Assembly: GCA_040755835.1 (NCBI GenBank)
Contig: JBFMAB010000119.1
Span: 13,435-77,434, forward strand
Reading direction: 5' to 3'
Source of the DNA: JADLDB01 sp040755835
Lineage (GTDB): Bacteria > Myxococcota > Myxococcia > Myxococcales > Myxococcaceae
DNA length: 64,000 bases
Made by a program: the position numbers and the translations under genes. Shown here piece by piece: positions 34,373-44,100 of this stretch (its first letter is position 1; each line of letters opens with the position of its first letter). The notes under the pieces were generated by a model. That model ran no database searches. It was not told the DNA's origin and saw nothing but the letters and a program-made list of their open reading frames with translations.

Positions 34373-35642
34373 TCGCTTCCCGCTCCTGCTGCTCGGCGGC
34401 GTGCTGCTGCTCGCGGCGCTCGGCGCCTTCGTCTTGAAGGGCGCGCGCCGGGGCGCCTTCGCCGATCGCCTGTCCAGCTTCCGCTCGGAGCCCGACGGCG
34501 CCCGCGCCCTCTTCCTCCTGCTCGCCGAGCACGGCCTGCCCGTCACGCGCAACCAGACGTCGCTCACCGTCATCGAGCCGGGGCGGAACCTGATGATGCT
34601 CGGCGTGTCCTTCGAGGGAGAGCACGGCGACGACAAAGCGGCCTTCGACGGCTCCGACGCGGGCGTGCCGCCGGACGACGTCCGGGAGGACGAGGACGAG
34701 AAGGCGCGAGGTTACCAGGCGTTCCGCTCGCCGCCCGTGTCGAAGGAGGAGTCGGAGAAGCTGCTCGAGCACGTGCGCAACGGCGCGACGCTGGTCTTCG
34801 CCCCGGCCAGCTTCCGCGACAACCCGCTGCTCGACGCGCTGGACGTGTACCTGGTGCGCGCCGACGCGACGCTGGGCGTGCGGACGCTCGTGCCCGCGCT
34901 GCCCAGCCGCTTCACCGCCGGCGTGGAGCGCGTGGAGGCGAAGGTGAAGGCCTTCCTCGACCTGCCGCCGGACGCCGTGCCGCTGCTGGTGGATGACACG
35001 CTGGAAGAGGTGGCGGTGGCGCTGCTGCCGTGGGGCCAGGGGCAGTTCATCATCCTCGGCGCACCCGAGCTGGCGACGAACGCGGCGCTCGCGCGGGCGG
35101 ACAACGCGCAGTGGTGGCTCACGGTAGGTCGCGCGCTCACCGACGGCGGCACGCTGGCCTTCGACGAGTTCCACCACGGCTTCACCGGCGATCGCTCCAT
35201 GGGCGAGTTCGCCGCGCGCTACGGGCTGCACTTCGCCTTCGCGCAGCTGATGCTGGGCGTGGCCTTCTGGGCGCTCGCGCTGCGCCGCTTCGGCCGCCCG
35301 CGCGCGCCGAAGGAAGAGCTGCGGCTGGGCAGCACCGATGCGCTGTTCGCCACGAGCCGTCTGTACCGCGAAGGCCGGCACCACGGGCACGCGGCCGCCT
35401 CCATCGCCCGGGAGCTCGCGGCGGAGATGGCGACGCGCGCCGGCGTGCCTGGCAAGAGCACGCCCGCCGAGATCGGGGCGGCGCTCGAGCTGCGTGGCCG
35501 GAAAGACCTGGCCCGCGCGCTGCTCGACGTGGCGCGCGCCGCGGCGGCCGCGGCCAGCGAAGACGACGTGCGCGACGTGGCCCGGCTGGCCGCGCTCGCG
35601 CGGCAACACCTTCACCGACAGCCCCGAGGAATACCTGTATGA
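34365..35642 (+). CDS. DUF4350 domain membrane protein
   Basis: The protein is 425 aa from a GTG at 34365 inside the end of the DUF4129 gene. There is one N-terminal transmembrane segment (5-25). The DUF4350 region has FRSEPDGARALFLLLAEHGLPV near the start and the LAFDEFHHGF segment near 265. A second transmembrane segment follows near residue 288 (LMLGVAFWALAL), and the tail is cytosolic and helical. The family typically lies between DUF4129 and MoxR genes, as here, and may form a membrane-bound sensor or scaffold. It overlaps moxR by 4 nt. Confidence 0.85.
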   Translation: MRDRFPLLLLGGVLLLAALGAFVLKGARRGAFADRLSSFRSEPDGARALFLLLAEHGLPVTRNQTSLTVIEPGRNLMMLGVSFEGEHGDDKAAFDGSDAGVPPDDVREDEDEKARGYQAFRSPPVSKEESEKLLEHVRNGATLVFAPASFRDNPLLDALDVYLVRADATLGVRTLVPALPSRFTAGVERVEAKVKAFLDLPPDAVPLLVDDTLEEVAVALLPWGQGQFIILGAPELATNAALARADNAQWWLTVGRALTDGGTLAFDEFHHGFTGDRSMGEFAARYGLHFAFAQLMLGVAFWALALRRFGRPRAPKEELRLGSTDALFATSRLYREGRHHGHAAASIARELAAEMATRAGVPGKSTPAEIGAALELRGRKDLARALLDVARAAAAAASEDDVRDVARLAALARQHLHRQPRGIPV

Positions 35643-36637
35643 CGCCCACCGGTGGTCCCGTTCCGCCCGCGCCCGGCTCCGGCGCGGTGGCGCTCGCCAA
35701 CCGCCTGCGCGAAGCCGGCCTCGCGGAGATCCGCAAGGCCGTCGTCGGCCAGGACGAGGCGCTCGAGCTGATGCTGTGCGGCCTCATCGCCGGCGGCCAC
35801 GTGCTGCTGGAAGGCGTGCCCGGCGTGGCGAAGACGCTCATGGCGCGGGCGCTGGCCCGCACCGTGAGCGCCGAGTTCAAGCGCATCCAGTTCACGCCGG
35901 ACCTGATGCCCGCCGACATCCTCGGCACGAGCATCTTCGACCTGAAGACGCAGTCCTTCGTGCTGGTGCGGGGGCCGATCTTCACGGACTTGCTACTGGC
36001 CGACGAGATCAACCGCGCCCCGGCGAAGACGCAATCGGCGCTGCTCGAGGCGATGCAGGAGCGCAGCGTGTCGCTCGAGGGCAAGCTGAGCCAGCTGTCG
36101 CCCATCTTCACCGTGTTCGCCACGCAGAACCCGGTCGAGTCCGAAGGCACCTACCCGCTGCCCGAGGCGCAGCTCGATCGCTTCCTCTTCAAGATCGAGG
36201 TGGGCTACCCGACGGACCAGGAGGAAGAAGACATCCTCGTGGCGGTGAACCGCGGCTTCGACTCGGGCGACCTCGAGCGCGCGGGGGTGCGGCCCGCGAT
36301 GACGCGCGAGGAGGTGCTGCAGGCGCGCGCGGCCATGGCCGAGGTGACGATCGAGGCGCCGGTGCTGTCCTATGTGCGGAAGCTGGTGGCCGCGACGCGG
36401 CGATCGCCGCGGATCCGCCTCGGGGCCGGGCCGCGCGCCGCGGTGCACCTCTTGCTCGCGGCGAAGGCGCTGGCGGCGCTGCGCGGCCGCGGCTTCGTGA
36501 CGCCCGACGACGTGCGGTACCTGGCCGGCCCGGTGCTGAAGCACCGTCTGCTGCTCTCTCCCGACGCGGAGCTGGACGGCGCCACCCCGGCCGACGTGCT
36601 GCGCGAAGTCGTAGGCTCGGTCGAAGTCCCCCGGTGA
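35639..36637 (+). CDS. moxR: MoxR-family AAA+ ATPase
   Basis: The protein is 332 aa. Walker A is GVPGVAKT at 59-66 and Walker B is LLLADEINR at 118-126, followed by the ATQNP sensor 1 motif and the ES-EGTYPLPEAQLDRF segment typical of MoxR. MoxR ATPases act as chaperones that help metal-cofactor or VWA-domain partners mature. The DUF58 partner with its metal-site-like motif is encoded 7 bp downstream. The ATG overlaps the previous stop. Confidence 0.95.
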   Translation: MTPTGGPVPPAPGSGAVALANRLREAGLAEIRKAVVGQDEALELMLCGLIAGGHVLLEGVPGVAKTLMARALARTVSAEFKRIQFTPDLMPADILGTSIFDLKTQSFVLVRGPIFTDLLLADEINRAPAKTQSALLEAMQERSVSLEGKLSQLSPIFTVFATQNPVESEGTYPLPEAQLDRFLFKIEVGYPTDQEEEDILVAVNRGFDSGDLERAGVRPAMTREEVLQARAAMAEVTIEAPVLSYVRKLVAATRRSPRIRLGAGPRAAVHLLLAAKALAALRGRGFVTPDDVRYLAGPVLKHRLLLSPDAELDGATPADVLREVVGSVEVPR

Positions 36638-36644
36638 CGGCGCG

Positions 36645-37952
36645 ATGATCCCCACCGGCCGCCTCTGGCTCACCCTGTGCCTCCTCGCGCTCCCCACCAT
36701 CGTGGCCGGGTTCATCGAGGGCGTGTGGCCGCTGGTGCTGTTGCTGGACGCGGTGGTGGTGGCGCTCGGCGTGTCCGACTTCCTCTCGGCCCGCGGGACG
36801 AAGGTGCAGGTCTGGCGGGAGCTGCCGGCGCGCCTGCAGGTCGGCGTGGCGAACCGCATCGAGCTGCACGTGGTGAACCCGGGCGCGCGCGCGCGGCGGC
36901 TGGCGCTGAAGGACGACGCGCCTGACGACTTCACGGTGGACCGCGAGGTGTCGACGCTCGCCGTGTCGGCGAAGAGCCGCGCGCGGCTGCACTACCTGGC
37001 GACGCCCGAGAAGCGTGGGCGCTTCGCGTTCGGCGATCTCCACGTGCGCGTGCTGGGCCCGCTGGGCCTCGCGTGGCACGAGCGCCGGCTGCCGGCCGCG
37101 GTGGAGGTCAGCGTCTTCCCCGACATGCGCGGGGCGAGCCGGCTGCTGCTGTCGGACGCCGCGTTGGACCTCGTCAACCTCGGCCTGCGGCAGCTGCGGC
37201 GCGACGGGCGCGGCTCGGAGTTCGCCCGCCTCCGCGACTACGCGCAGGGCGACAGCGTGCGGGACGTGGACTGGAAGGCGACGGCGCGGCGTGGCCGCCC
37301 GGTGACGCGCGTCATGGAGTCGGAGCGCAGCCAGACGGTGCTGATCGGCGTCGACGCCGGCCGCTCGATGGCGGCGCGAGTGGACGGGCTGACCAAGCTC
37401 GATCACGCGGTGAACGCGGCGCTCTTCCTCGCCTTCGTCGCGGTGAAGAACGGCGATCGCGTCGGCCTGGTGGTGTTCGCCGACGGCGTGAAGTCGTACC
37501 TCGCGCCGGGCTCGGGCCGCCTGCAGTACCGGAAGATCGTCGACGCGCTCTACACCGCGAAGACGACCCTGACGTACGTGGACTACCTGGCGCTCTTCAA
37601 GGAGCTGAACGTGCGGCTGGTGAAGCGCAGCCTCTTGTGCGTCTTCACGGACTTCATCGACGAGGACCAGGCGGCCACCATGGTGGACCCGCTGCGGCGC
37701 CTCGCGAAGCGCCACGTTCCGCTGTGCCTGTCGGTGAAGGATGCGGCGCTGGCGCGGCTGCTCACCACGGCGCCGCCGGATGCGGAGACGGCCTACCAGC
37801 ACGCGGTGGCCAGCGAGCTGTTGTTGGAGCGGGAAGCGATGAAGCGGAAGGTGGGGCAGGATGGCGTGACGGTGGTGGACGTCGAGGCGAGCGAGCTGGG
37901 CGTCGCGGCGGTGAACAAGTACCTCGAGATCAAGGCGCGCGGGGCGCTGTAG
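36645..37952 (+). CDS. DUF58 / VWA-like domain protein
   Basis: The protein is 435 aa. Two hydrophobic N-terminal segments (about 8-45) are followed by a beta-rich region. The DUF58 signature is GSEFARLRDYAQGDSVRDVDW. A VWA-like domain follows, with DAGRSM standing where the metal-ion-dependent adhesion site DxSxS usually is. It probably works with the adjacent MoxR ATPase at the inner membrane. The ATG follows moxR by 7 bp. Confidence 0.93.
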   Translation: MIPTGRLWLTLCLLALPTIVAGFIEGVWPLVLLLDAVVVALGVSDFLSARGTKVQVWRELPARLQVGVANRIELHVVNPGARARRLALKDDAPDDFTVDREVSTLAVSAKSRARLHYLATPEKRGRFAFGDLHVRVLGPLGLAWHERRLPAAVEVSVFPDMRGASRLLLSDAALDLVNLGLRQLRRDGRGSEFARLRDYAQGDSVRDVDWKATARRGRPVTRVMESERSQTVLIGVDAGRSMAARVDGLTKLDHAVNAALFLAFVAVKNGDRVGLVVFADGVKSYLAPGSGRLQYRKIVDALYTAKTTLTYVDYLALFKELNVRLVKRSLLCVFTDFIDEDQAATMVDPLRRLAKRHVPLCLSVKDAALARLLTTAPPDAETAYQHAVASELLLEREAMKRKVGQDGVTVVDVEASELGVAAVNKYLEIKARGAL

Positions 37953-37961
37953 GAGCGAGCG

Positions 37962-38507
37962 ATGAAGGTCTTCTGTCCCAACTGTGGCAGCGACAACGAC
38001 GGGATGCCGGGCGGCCGCGTGACGTGCAAGGCGTGCACGGCCAGCTTCGAGGTGCCGCGGCAGGACGCGCCGCCCAGCGGCACCACCGGTGGGCCGTCGT
38101 CGGCGCCCTTCCCCACGTCGATGCCGGCGAACCCGCCCACCAGCCAGCCGTGGCCGGGCACGGGCAGCGCCCCGCCCGGCGGTCCGTCGAGCGGGCAGAC
38201 GGGCGGCGGTTGGGTGGGCGGCGGCGCGCCGCACAGCCAGCCGATCTCCACGTTCGCGAACCCGTCCTCGTCGATGCCCGTGGTGAACAACACCCTGGCG
38301 ATCGTCTCGCTGGTGCTGGGGATTCTCTGCTGCATCCCCTTCTCCGGCATCGCCGCGATCATCACCGGCGTCATCGCGCGCAACCAGATCGCCGCGTCGG
38401 GTGGTCAGCAGAAGGGCGGCGAGCTGGCGATGGTGGGCATCGTGCTGGGCGCGCTGGGCATGCTGCTCGGCGTGATCGGCGTGGTGGCCGGGGCGATCGG
38501 CAAGTAG
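37962..38507 (+). CDS. Zinc-ribbon plus DUF4190 membrane protein
   Basis: The protein is 181 aa. A CPNCGS...CKAC zinc ribbon (5-27) is followed by a long Pro/Gly/Ser-rich linker (30-105) and two hydrophobic segments (about 110-140 and 153-180) of the DUF4190 type (LAIVSLVLGILCCIPFSG, AIITGVIARNQI). It closes the MoxR operon, 9 bp after the DUF58 gene with a GGAG ribosome site. The operon is thereby flanked at both ends by small zinc-binding membrane proteins. Confidence 0.85.
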   Translation: MKVFCPNCGSDNDGMPGGRVTCKACTASFEVPRQDAPPSGTTGGPSSAPFPTSMPANPPTSQPWPGTGSAPPGGPSSGQTGGGWVGGGAPHSQPISTFANPSSSMPVVNNTLAIVSLVLGILCCIPFSGIAAIITGVIARNQIAASGGQQKGGELAMVGIVLGALGMLLGVIGVVAGAIGK

Positions 38508-38510
38508 CGG

Positions 38511-38667
38511 TCAGCGGACCAAACGCGGTGAAGCTGCCGCCGTCGCGCGCGCGAGCTCTGCGCGCGTGTCCTCGCGGAAGGGGCGCTGCACCGAGGCGTC
38601 ACCGACGATTCCCATGCAGCGCTCGGCGCCCGGGCGACCGAACGGACACTCGAGCCGCCGGAGCTCG
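38511..38667 (-). other. Gap with a coding-like minus-strand frame, possible remnant
   Basis: This is the 160 bp gap between the convergent DUF4190 and pbpC genes. A minus-strand frame ending with TGA at 38511 has about 45 codons, mostly ending in G or C, and encodes a Cys-containing stretch (CPFGRPGAERCMGIVGDAS). The only ATG would give 34 residues. It may be a gene remnant, a micro-protein or chance. Confidence 0.25.
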
Positions 38668-41055
38668 CTAGAGCCGCCCTTCCTCGCGGACGAGGAAGCG
38701 CACGGCGTCCAGCACGCGGCCCTGGGCGTCGCGCACCTCGAGCGTGTGCTGGCCGCGCGTCGCGGGGATGCGGCCGGTGAAGGGCGGCGTCAAGGTGGTG
38801 TCGGCTGCCCCGTCCACCACCAGCGTCAGCGCGCCCAGCGTCGGCGTCGCGCGGACGCGCACGGGGATCGCCTGGTCCGCGAGCGGCAGGTCGGCCAGCA
38901 GGAGAAACTCGTCGCCCTTCGCCGGGTGGAGGATCTGCACGGGCTTTCCGGCGTCTGACGCGTGGCCCTCGCCGAGGCACATCGCGGCCAGCCAGGGCTC
39001 GCGCGAGACGCCTTCGTTGCGGGCCCAGTCGTAGAAGTCGAGGCCGAGGTCGACGAGCCGGCCTTCGGCGGCGGCGAGCTGCAGGCAGCGCTTCTCGAGT
39101 TCCTCGGACAGGCCGTCTGCGAGGTGGCCGTGCATCGCGCAGTCGTGCGTGGGCTGCGTGCCGTCGATGAAGAGCTCCTCCATGGCGCCGGGGCACGACG
39201 GGCCGGCCAACTCGCCCGACAGCGGACAGACGCGCGCCGAGGCGAGGCCGCGGCGATCGACGAGCGGCGCAGGCGCGAGGCCCTCCATCGCCCGCGTCAT
39301 CACGCGCTTGAAGACGGGCCCGGCGCCGGTGATGCCCGAGACGTGCACCATCGGCGTGCCGTCGAAGTTCCCCGCCCATACCGCGACGGTGCGCTCCTTC
39401 GTGAAACCCACGGTCCAGTTGTCGGAGTAGCCCTTCGAGGTCCCCGTCTTCGCCGCCGCGGGGAACGGCAGCCGCAGCGCGTTGTCGAGGCCGAAGGCGC
39501 GGGCGCGGGCGGCGTTGTCCGAGAGGATGTGCGTCACCAGCGCGACGGCGCGCGCGTCGGCGAAGCGGCGGGGCTTCAGCTCGGCGCGCACCTCGAGCTC
39601 GGTGCCGTCGGCCTTCCACGCGCGCAGCACCGGACGCAGGGGCTCGAGGCGCCCGCCGCGCGAGAGTCCAGAGTAGGCGCGCGCCACTTCCCACAGCGAC
39701 ACCTCGCCATTGCCCAGCGCGAGGCCCAGCCCGTAGTGCTCGGCGCCCTTCGACAGCGACTCGAAACCCGCCTGGCGCAGCACGTCGAGCGCCTGCGACA
39801 GCCCGACGTCGTCGGCCACGCGCACGGCGGGCACGTTGTAGCTGTTGGCGAGCGCCTCGCGCGCGCGCACCGGGCCGTGAAGGCGGCGGTCGTAGTTCTT
39901 CGGCGCGTAGGCGCCCCTGGGCGCGCCGAAGGCCGTCTCGAGATCGGGGATGACGGTGGCCGGCGTGTAGCCGGTGCGGAACGCCTCGGCGTAGACGAAG
40001 GGCTTGAGCGCCGAGCCCGGCTGCCGCTTCATCTGCAGCCCGTCGTTCTGCCCGCCGATGGAGGCGTCGAAGAAGTCGGCGGAGCCCACGTAGGCGAGCA
40101 CCTCGCCGGTCGCGTTGTCGACGACGACGGCGGCGGCGCTGGAGACGCGGCGCTCGGCGAGGCGCGACACCTCCTCGGCGATCTGCGTCTCCACCATCGG
40201 CTGCGCGCGGGGATCGAGCGACGTCTGCACCACCGCTGCGTCGCGGAGGCCCCAGGCGTCGAGGTGGCTGGCGACGAACTCCACGAAGTGCGGCGCGCGG
40301 AAGGCGGCGGTGAAGGCCGTGAGGTCGAGCGGCGTCGAGCGCGCCTCCGCCACCGCCGGGGCCTCGGCCAGCCCGGTCGCCGCGAGCCGATCGAGCACCC
40401 AGCCGCGCCGGCCCTCGAGCGCCTTCGGCTTGCGGTACGGGTTGTACGCCGTCGGCCCGCGGGGGATCGCCGCGAGCATGGCCGCCTGCCCCAGCGAGAG
40501 GTGCTGCGCCTTCTTGCCGAAGTACAGCTGCGCGGCCGCCTCGAGCCCGAAGGTGTTGTTCCCGAAGGGCACGCGGTTCAGGTACTGCGTGAGGATCTCG
40601 TCCTTCGACAGGTGCGCCTCGAGGCGCAGCGCCCACAGCGCCTCCTGCAGCTTGCCGGCGAAGGTGCGCTCGCGCGGGACGAGCGTGCGGGCGAGCTGCT
40701 GGGAGATGGTGCTGCCGCCGGACACCACGCGGCCCGCGCGCAGGTTCTGCCACGCGGCGCGCACGATGGCCGACGGCGAGACGCCGAGGTGGCCGTAGAA
40801 ACCGTGATCCTCGGCGGCGAGAAACGCGGCGCGCACGTGCGGGGGGATCTCCTCCGCCGTGAGCGGCGTGGAGCGACCGTCGGCCGCGCTGCGCAGCTCG
40901 CGCAAGAGGCCCCCGTCGCGATCGAGCAGCTTCACCGAGACGATCGGCCGATAGTCGAGCAGCCCGTCGGGGAGCGGCGCGGCGATGAAGGCGAGCACCG
41001 GCACCAGCGCGAGCAGCGCGAGCACCAGCGTCACCTTCACGACTCGCCTTCGCAT
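38668..41055 (-). CDS. pbpC: Penicillin-binding protein 1C
   Basis: The protein is 795 aa from the ATG at 41055, with an N-terminal membrane anchor (about 7-27). The glycosyltransferase (GT51) domain shows EDHGFYGHLG and GGSTISQQLAR. The transpeptidase domain has the active-site serine in PGSALKPF, the SYN motif in NSYNVPAV and KTGTSKG. The C-terminal beta domain (about 700-795) is the BiPBP_C domain typical of PBP1C. It polymerises and cross-links peptidoglycan and is paired with the alpha-2-macroglobulin gene just upstream, as yfhM-pbpC in E. coli. The intergenic gap of 56 bp contains a palindromic repeat. Confidence 0.96.
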   Translation of the reverse strand: MRRRVVKVTLVLALLALVPVLAFIAAPLPDGLLDYRPIVSVKLLDRDGGLLRELRSAADGRSTPLTAEEIPPHVRAAFLAAEDHGFYGHLGVSPSAIVRAAWQNLRAGRVVSGGSTISQQLARTLVPRERTFAGKLQEALWALRLEAHLSKDEILTQYLNRVPFGNNTFGLEAAAQLYFGKKAQHLSLGQAAMLAAIPRGPTAYNPYRKPKALEGRRGWVLDRLAATGLAEAPAVAEARSTPLDLTAFTAAFRAPHFVEFVASHLDAWGLRDAAVVQTSLDPRAQPMVETQIAEEVSRLAERRVSSAAAVVVDNATGEVLAYVGSADFFDASIGGQNDGLQMKRQPGSALKPFVYAEAFRTGYTPATVIPDLETAFGAPRGAYAPKNYDRRLHGPVRAREALANSYNVPAVRVADDVGLSQALDVLRQAGFESLSKGAEHYGLGLALGNGEVSLWEVARAYSGLSRGGRLEPLRPVLRAWKADGTELEVRAELKPRRFADARAVALVTHILSDNAARARAFGLDNALRLPFPAAAKTGTSKGYSDNWTVGFTKERTVAVWAGNFDGTPMVHVSGITGAGPVFKRVMTRAMEGLAPAPLVDRRGLASARVCPLSGELAGPSCPGAMEELFIDGTQPTHDCAMHGHLADGLSEELEKRCLQLAAAEGRLVDLGLDFYDWARNEGVSREPWLAAMCLGEGHASDAGKPVQILHPAKGDEFLLLADLPLADQAIPVRVRATPTLGALTLVVDGAADTTLTPPFTGRIPATRGQHTLEVRDAQGRVLDAVRFLVREEGRL

Positions 41056-41069
41056 CGGTACTGTCCATT

Positions 41070-41105
41070 CTCTCCGGCCCACTCCCCCGATGGGGGAGAG
41101 GGAGA
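41070..41105. repeat. REP-like palindrome, copy 1
   Basis: The core CTCCCCC-GAT-GGGGGAG (41082-41098) sits in the alpha-2-macroglobulin to pbpC gap. On the minus strand the surrounding CCTCTCCCCC..GGGGGAGTGGG matches the element at 57011-57038, so both belong to one dispersed intergenic family. Confidence 0.6.
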
Positions 41106-41111
41106 CAGGGG

Positions 41112-44100
41112 TCACTTCTGGCTGACGGTCTGCGGCAGCACGACCTCGAAGCTGCCGCCTTCGGAGCGGCCCCACACCTCGGGCTCGTACATGAGTTCGC
41201 CGCGGGCGGGCTTGAGCACGAAGGTGCCGGGCGTGGTGGCGCGGGCCACGAAGCTGGTCACGTGCACGCCCGGGGGCAGGTGGTCCGCGAAGAGGACGAC
41301 GCGGTTGTCGCGCATCTCGGTGTGGTTGAAGGGCGTCCAGAAGCTGAAGCGCCAGGGATCGTCGTAGTCGCCCTCCTCCGCCGAGCCCTCCTCGCCGTCC
41401 TCGTACCCTTCCCCCTCGTAGCCGACGTCGCGGCGCTCCTCGTCGGGCGAGCGTCCCAGCCTCGCGGTGGTGGCCAGCGAGGTGTCGACCGGCTCGAGGC
41501 CCGCGGGCAGCGGCACCTCGAACGCGGCCCAGTGGCGCTCCTGGTTCGACGCGACGCGCACGCGGATGCGCACCAGGTCGCCCGCGTAGAACTTCGTTGC
41601 CTGGCCGCCACCGGCGTACGGCTCGAACCAGCGCTGCACGAAGAGCCCGTTGTCCAGCGACGTCGTGGGCATCTGCTTCGGCGCGTACTTGAGCAGCGCC
41701 GAGTAGTAGAGGACGCCCGTGCCTTCCTTCCGGAAGGTGAGCTTCTGCTCGGCGCCCGCCGCCTTCGAGAGCAGCTCCTTCATGGGCAGCGTCTTCGTCT
41801 TCGTCACCAGGGAGCGGCCCTTGAAGAGGTCCTCCATGAGTGGGGCGGCGCCCATCGACAGCGTGGCCTTGAAGTCCGGCGTGTCCTTCTCCTTGGTGCG
41901 CAGCACCTCGGTGAGCGCCATGAGCGAGAAAGCCGCCTCCTGCGTCGAGCGCCACTGGCCGTCGCCCTGCCGCACGCCGGTGAGGTACTTCGTCATCTTC
42001 CCGACGTACGGGTGGTCGGGCGAGATGTCGGTGAGCGCCTGGAGCACCACGCCGGTGGTGCGCGTGTCCGACTGGAAGTACGTCGCGTAGGTGCGCGAGT
42101 TGAACTCCTCGAAGTGGAGGCCCTTGGGCGACTCCTTCGCGTGGTTCAGGATCTCCTGCAGGAGCGCCTTCGCCTGGCCGCGATCGCCGCCGCCCACGAA
42201 CATCGCGTTGGCGAGCAGCGCGCGGGAGAACAGCGAGAGCTTGTCCCGCCGCGCGTAGAACTCGGAGTAGCTGGACGCCTTCGGCTGCTTCGCGCGCGCC
42301 AGCACGTACGCCGCGAAGACGCGCGTCTCGTCGTCGCACCACAGCTCGCACGGGTGGCACGTGCCACCCACCACCTTCTCCAGGTAGCCGGTGGCGCGGG
42401 TGAGGCGATCGGCGGGCACCGCGAAGCCCACTTCCTTCGCGCGGGCGAGCGCCAGCGTGGCGTACGCGCTGGTCCACGACGACGCGCACCAGGACGACGG
42501 CCAGTAGCGGAAGCTGCCGTCACCGTCCTGCAGCGCGAGGATCGACTTCACCGTGGCGTTGATGACGTCGTCCGGGTGCTTCTGGTCGGACACGTCCAGC
42601 GTCCCGAAGAGGTACGTGTCGAGCCACGCGTTGAGCTCGTTCTCCTTCGCCTGCTTCTTCGCGTCGGGCCCCGGCCACGGCACGCCGAACTGGCCGGAGA
42701 TCTCCCGCAGCGCGATGAAGGGCACCAGCCGCGACGACTGCTGCTCGAGGCACCCGTAGGGGTACTGGATGAGCTGCTGGAAGCCCTGGTCGAAGCCGCC
42801 GAGCGAGGTCGACGCCATGGACACGGTCAGCCCGCCCTGGTCATCGTAGACGTCCTTCGGCGGGACGATGCCCTCGACGCGCTGGTCGGTGGTGTCGCCG
42901 TAGGTGGCGACCGCGTCCAGCTCGACCGGCAGCTCGATGGGGATCTTCTCCTCCACCCCGTCGGACGCGCCGCCCGCCGAGGCCTTGAAGCGGAACGTCG
43001 TCTTCCCCGGCGAGACGGCCTTGAAGGCGAAGCGCACCTCCTTCGGCGCGCCCTCGGCGACGGGGACCGTCTGGGTCGCGGGGCCGGCCAGCGCCGCGCC
43101 GCCCTGCACCTCGGCGGTCACCGTGACGTCGCCGGCGCCAGCGCCGTGCTTGTGCACCACCACGCCCGCCTCGAACGCGTCGCCGACGCGGGCGAAGCGC
43201 GGCATGGCGGGCAGCGCCATGACGGGCTTGTTCACCTGCAGCGACGTCTCGCCCGAGCCGAAGCGATCGGCCTGGGTGATGACGACGGCCATCACGCGGA
43301 AGGTGGTGAGGTTGTCGGGCAGCTTGAACGAGGTGCTGGCCGAGCCGTCCTTCACCTCCAACGTCGGGTTGAAGAGCACCGTCGTCCTGAAGTCGCTGCG
43401 GAGGCCCGCGCCCTCGCCCGACGCGCCGCCGCCGCCGCCGGCCTCCTCCCCCTTCTCGCCGTAGCTGCGCTTGCGCACGAGGTGCAGGAGCGGCTCACCG
43501 AGGCGCACCGACAGCGGCCGCTCGGGGAAGATGGCGGCGATCGGATCCGGCGTGGTGTACGCGGTGAGGCGCAGCACGGCCTCGTCGACGACGTACAGCG
43601 TCACCTCGCCCGAAGCGGGCTTGCCGGCCGAGTCCTTCACGTCGATGGACACGTTGACGGTGTCGCGCGGCTGGTAGTCCGTCTTGTCCGTCTTCACCGC
43701 GACGGCGAGGCGCTTCGTCTTGCGCTCGACGGACAGCTTCACGAGGCCGATGCGCGCGTTCGGCCGGCCGGGATCGTCGCCGGTCTCGATGCCACCCTGC
43801 GCGACGCGCGGCCGCATGATGAGGACGCCCGCGAAGACGTTGGGCACCATGTCCTCGGTGATGGGCACGTCCACCGTGACGACGCTGCCCTTCAGGTCGA
43901 CCAGGCGCCGCGACAGCACGCCTTCGCGCTCGACCGTCACCATCGCCTTCGCCTCGGGGTACGGCGACTTGATGAGCACCTTCGCCACGTCGCCCACGTC
44001 GTAGGTCGTCTTGTCGGTGATGAGCTCGACGCGATCGGTGTCGTTGCGTTGCCAGGCCACCCAGTCGCTGCCGGTCGCGTACACGCCCAGCGACGACGAG

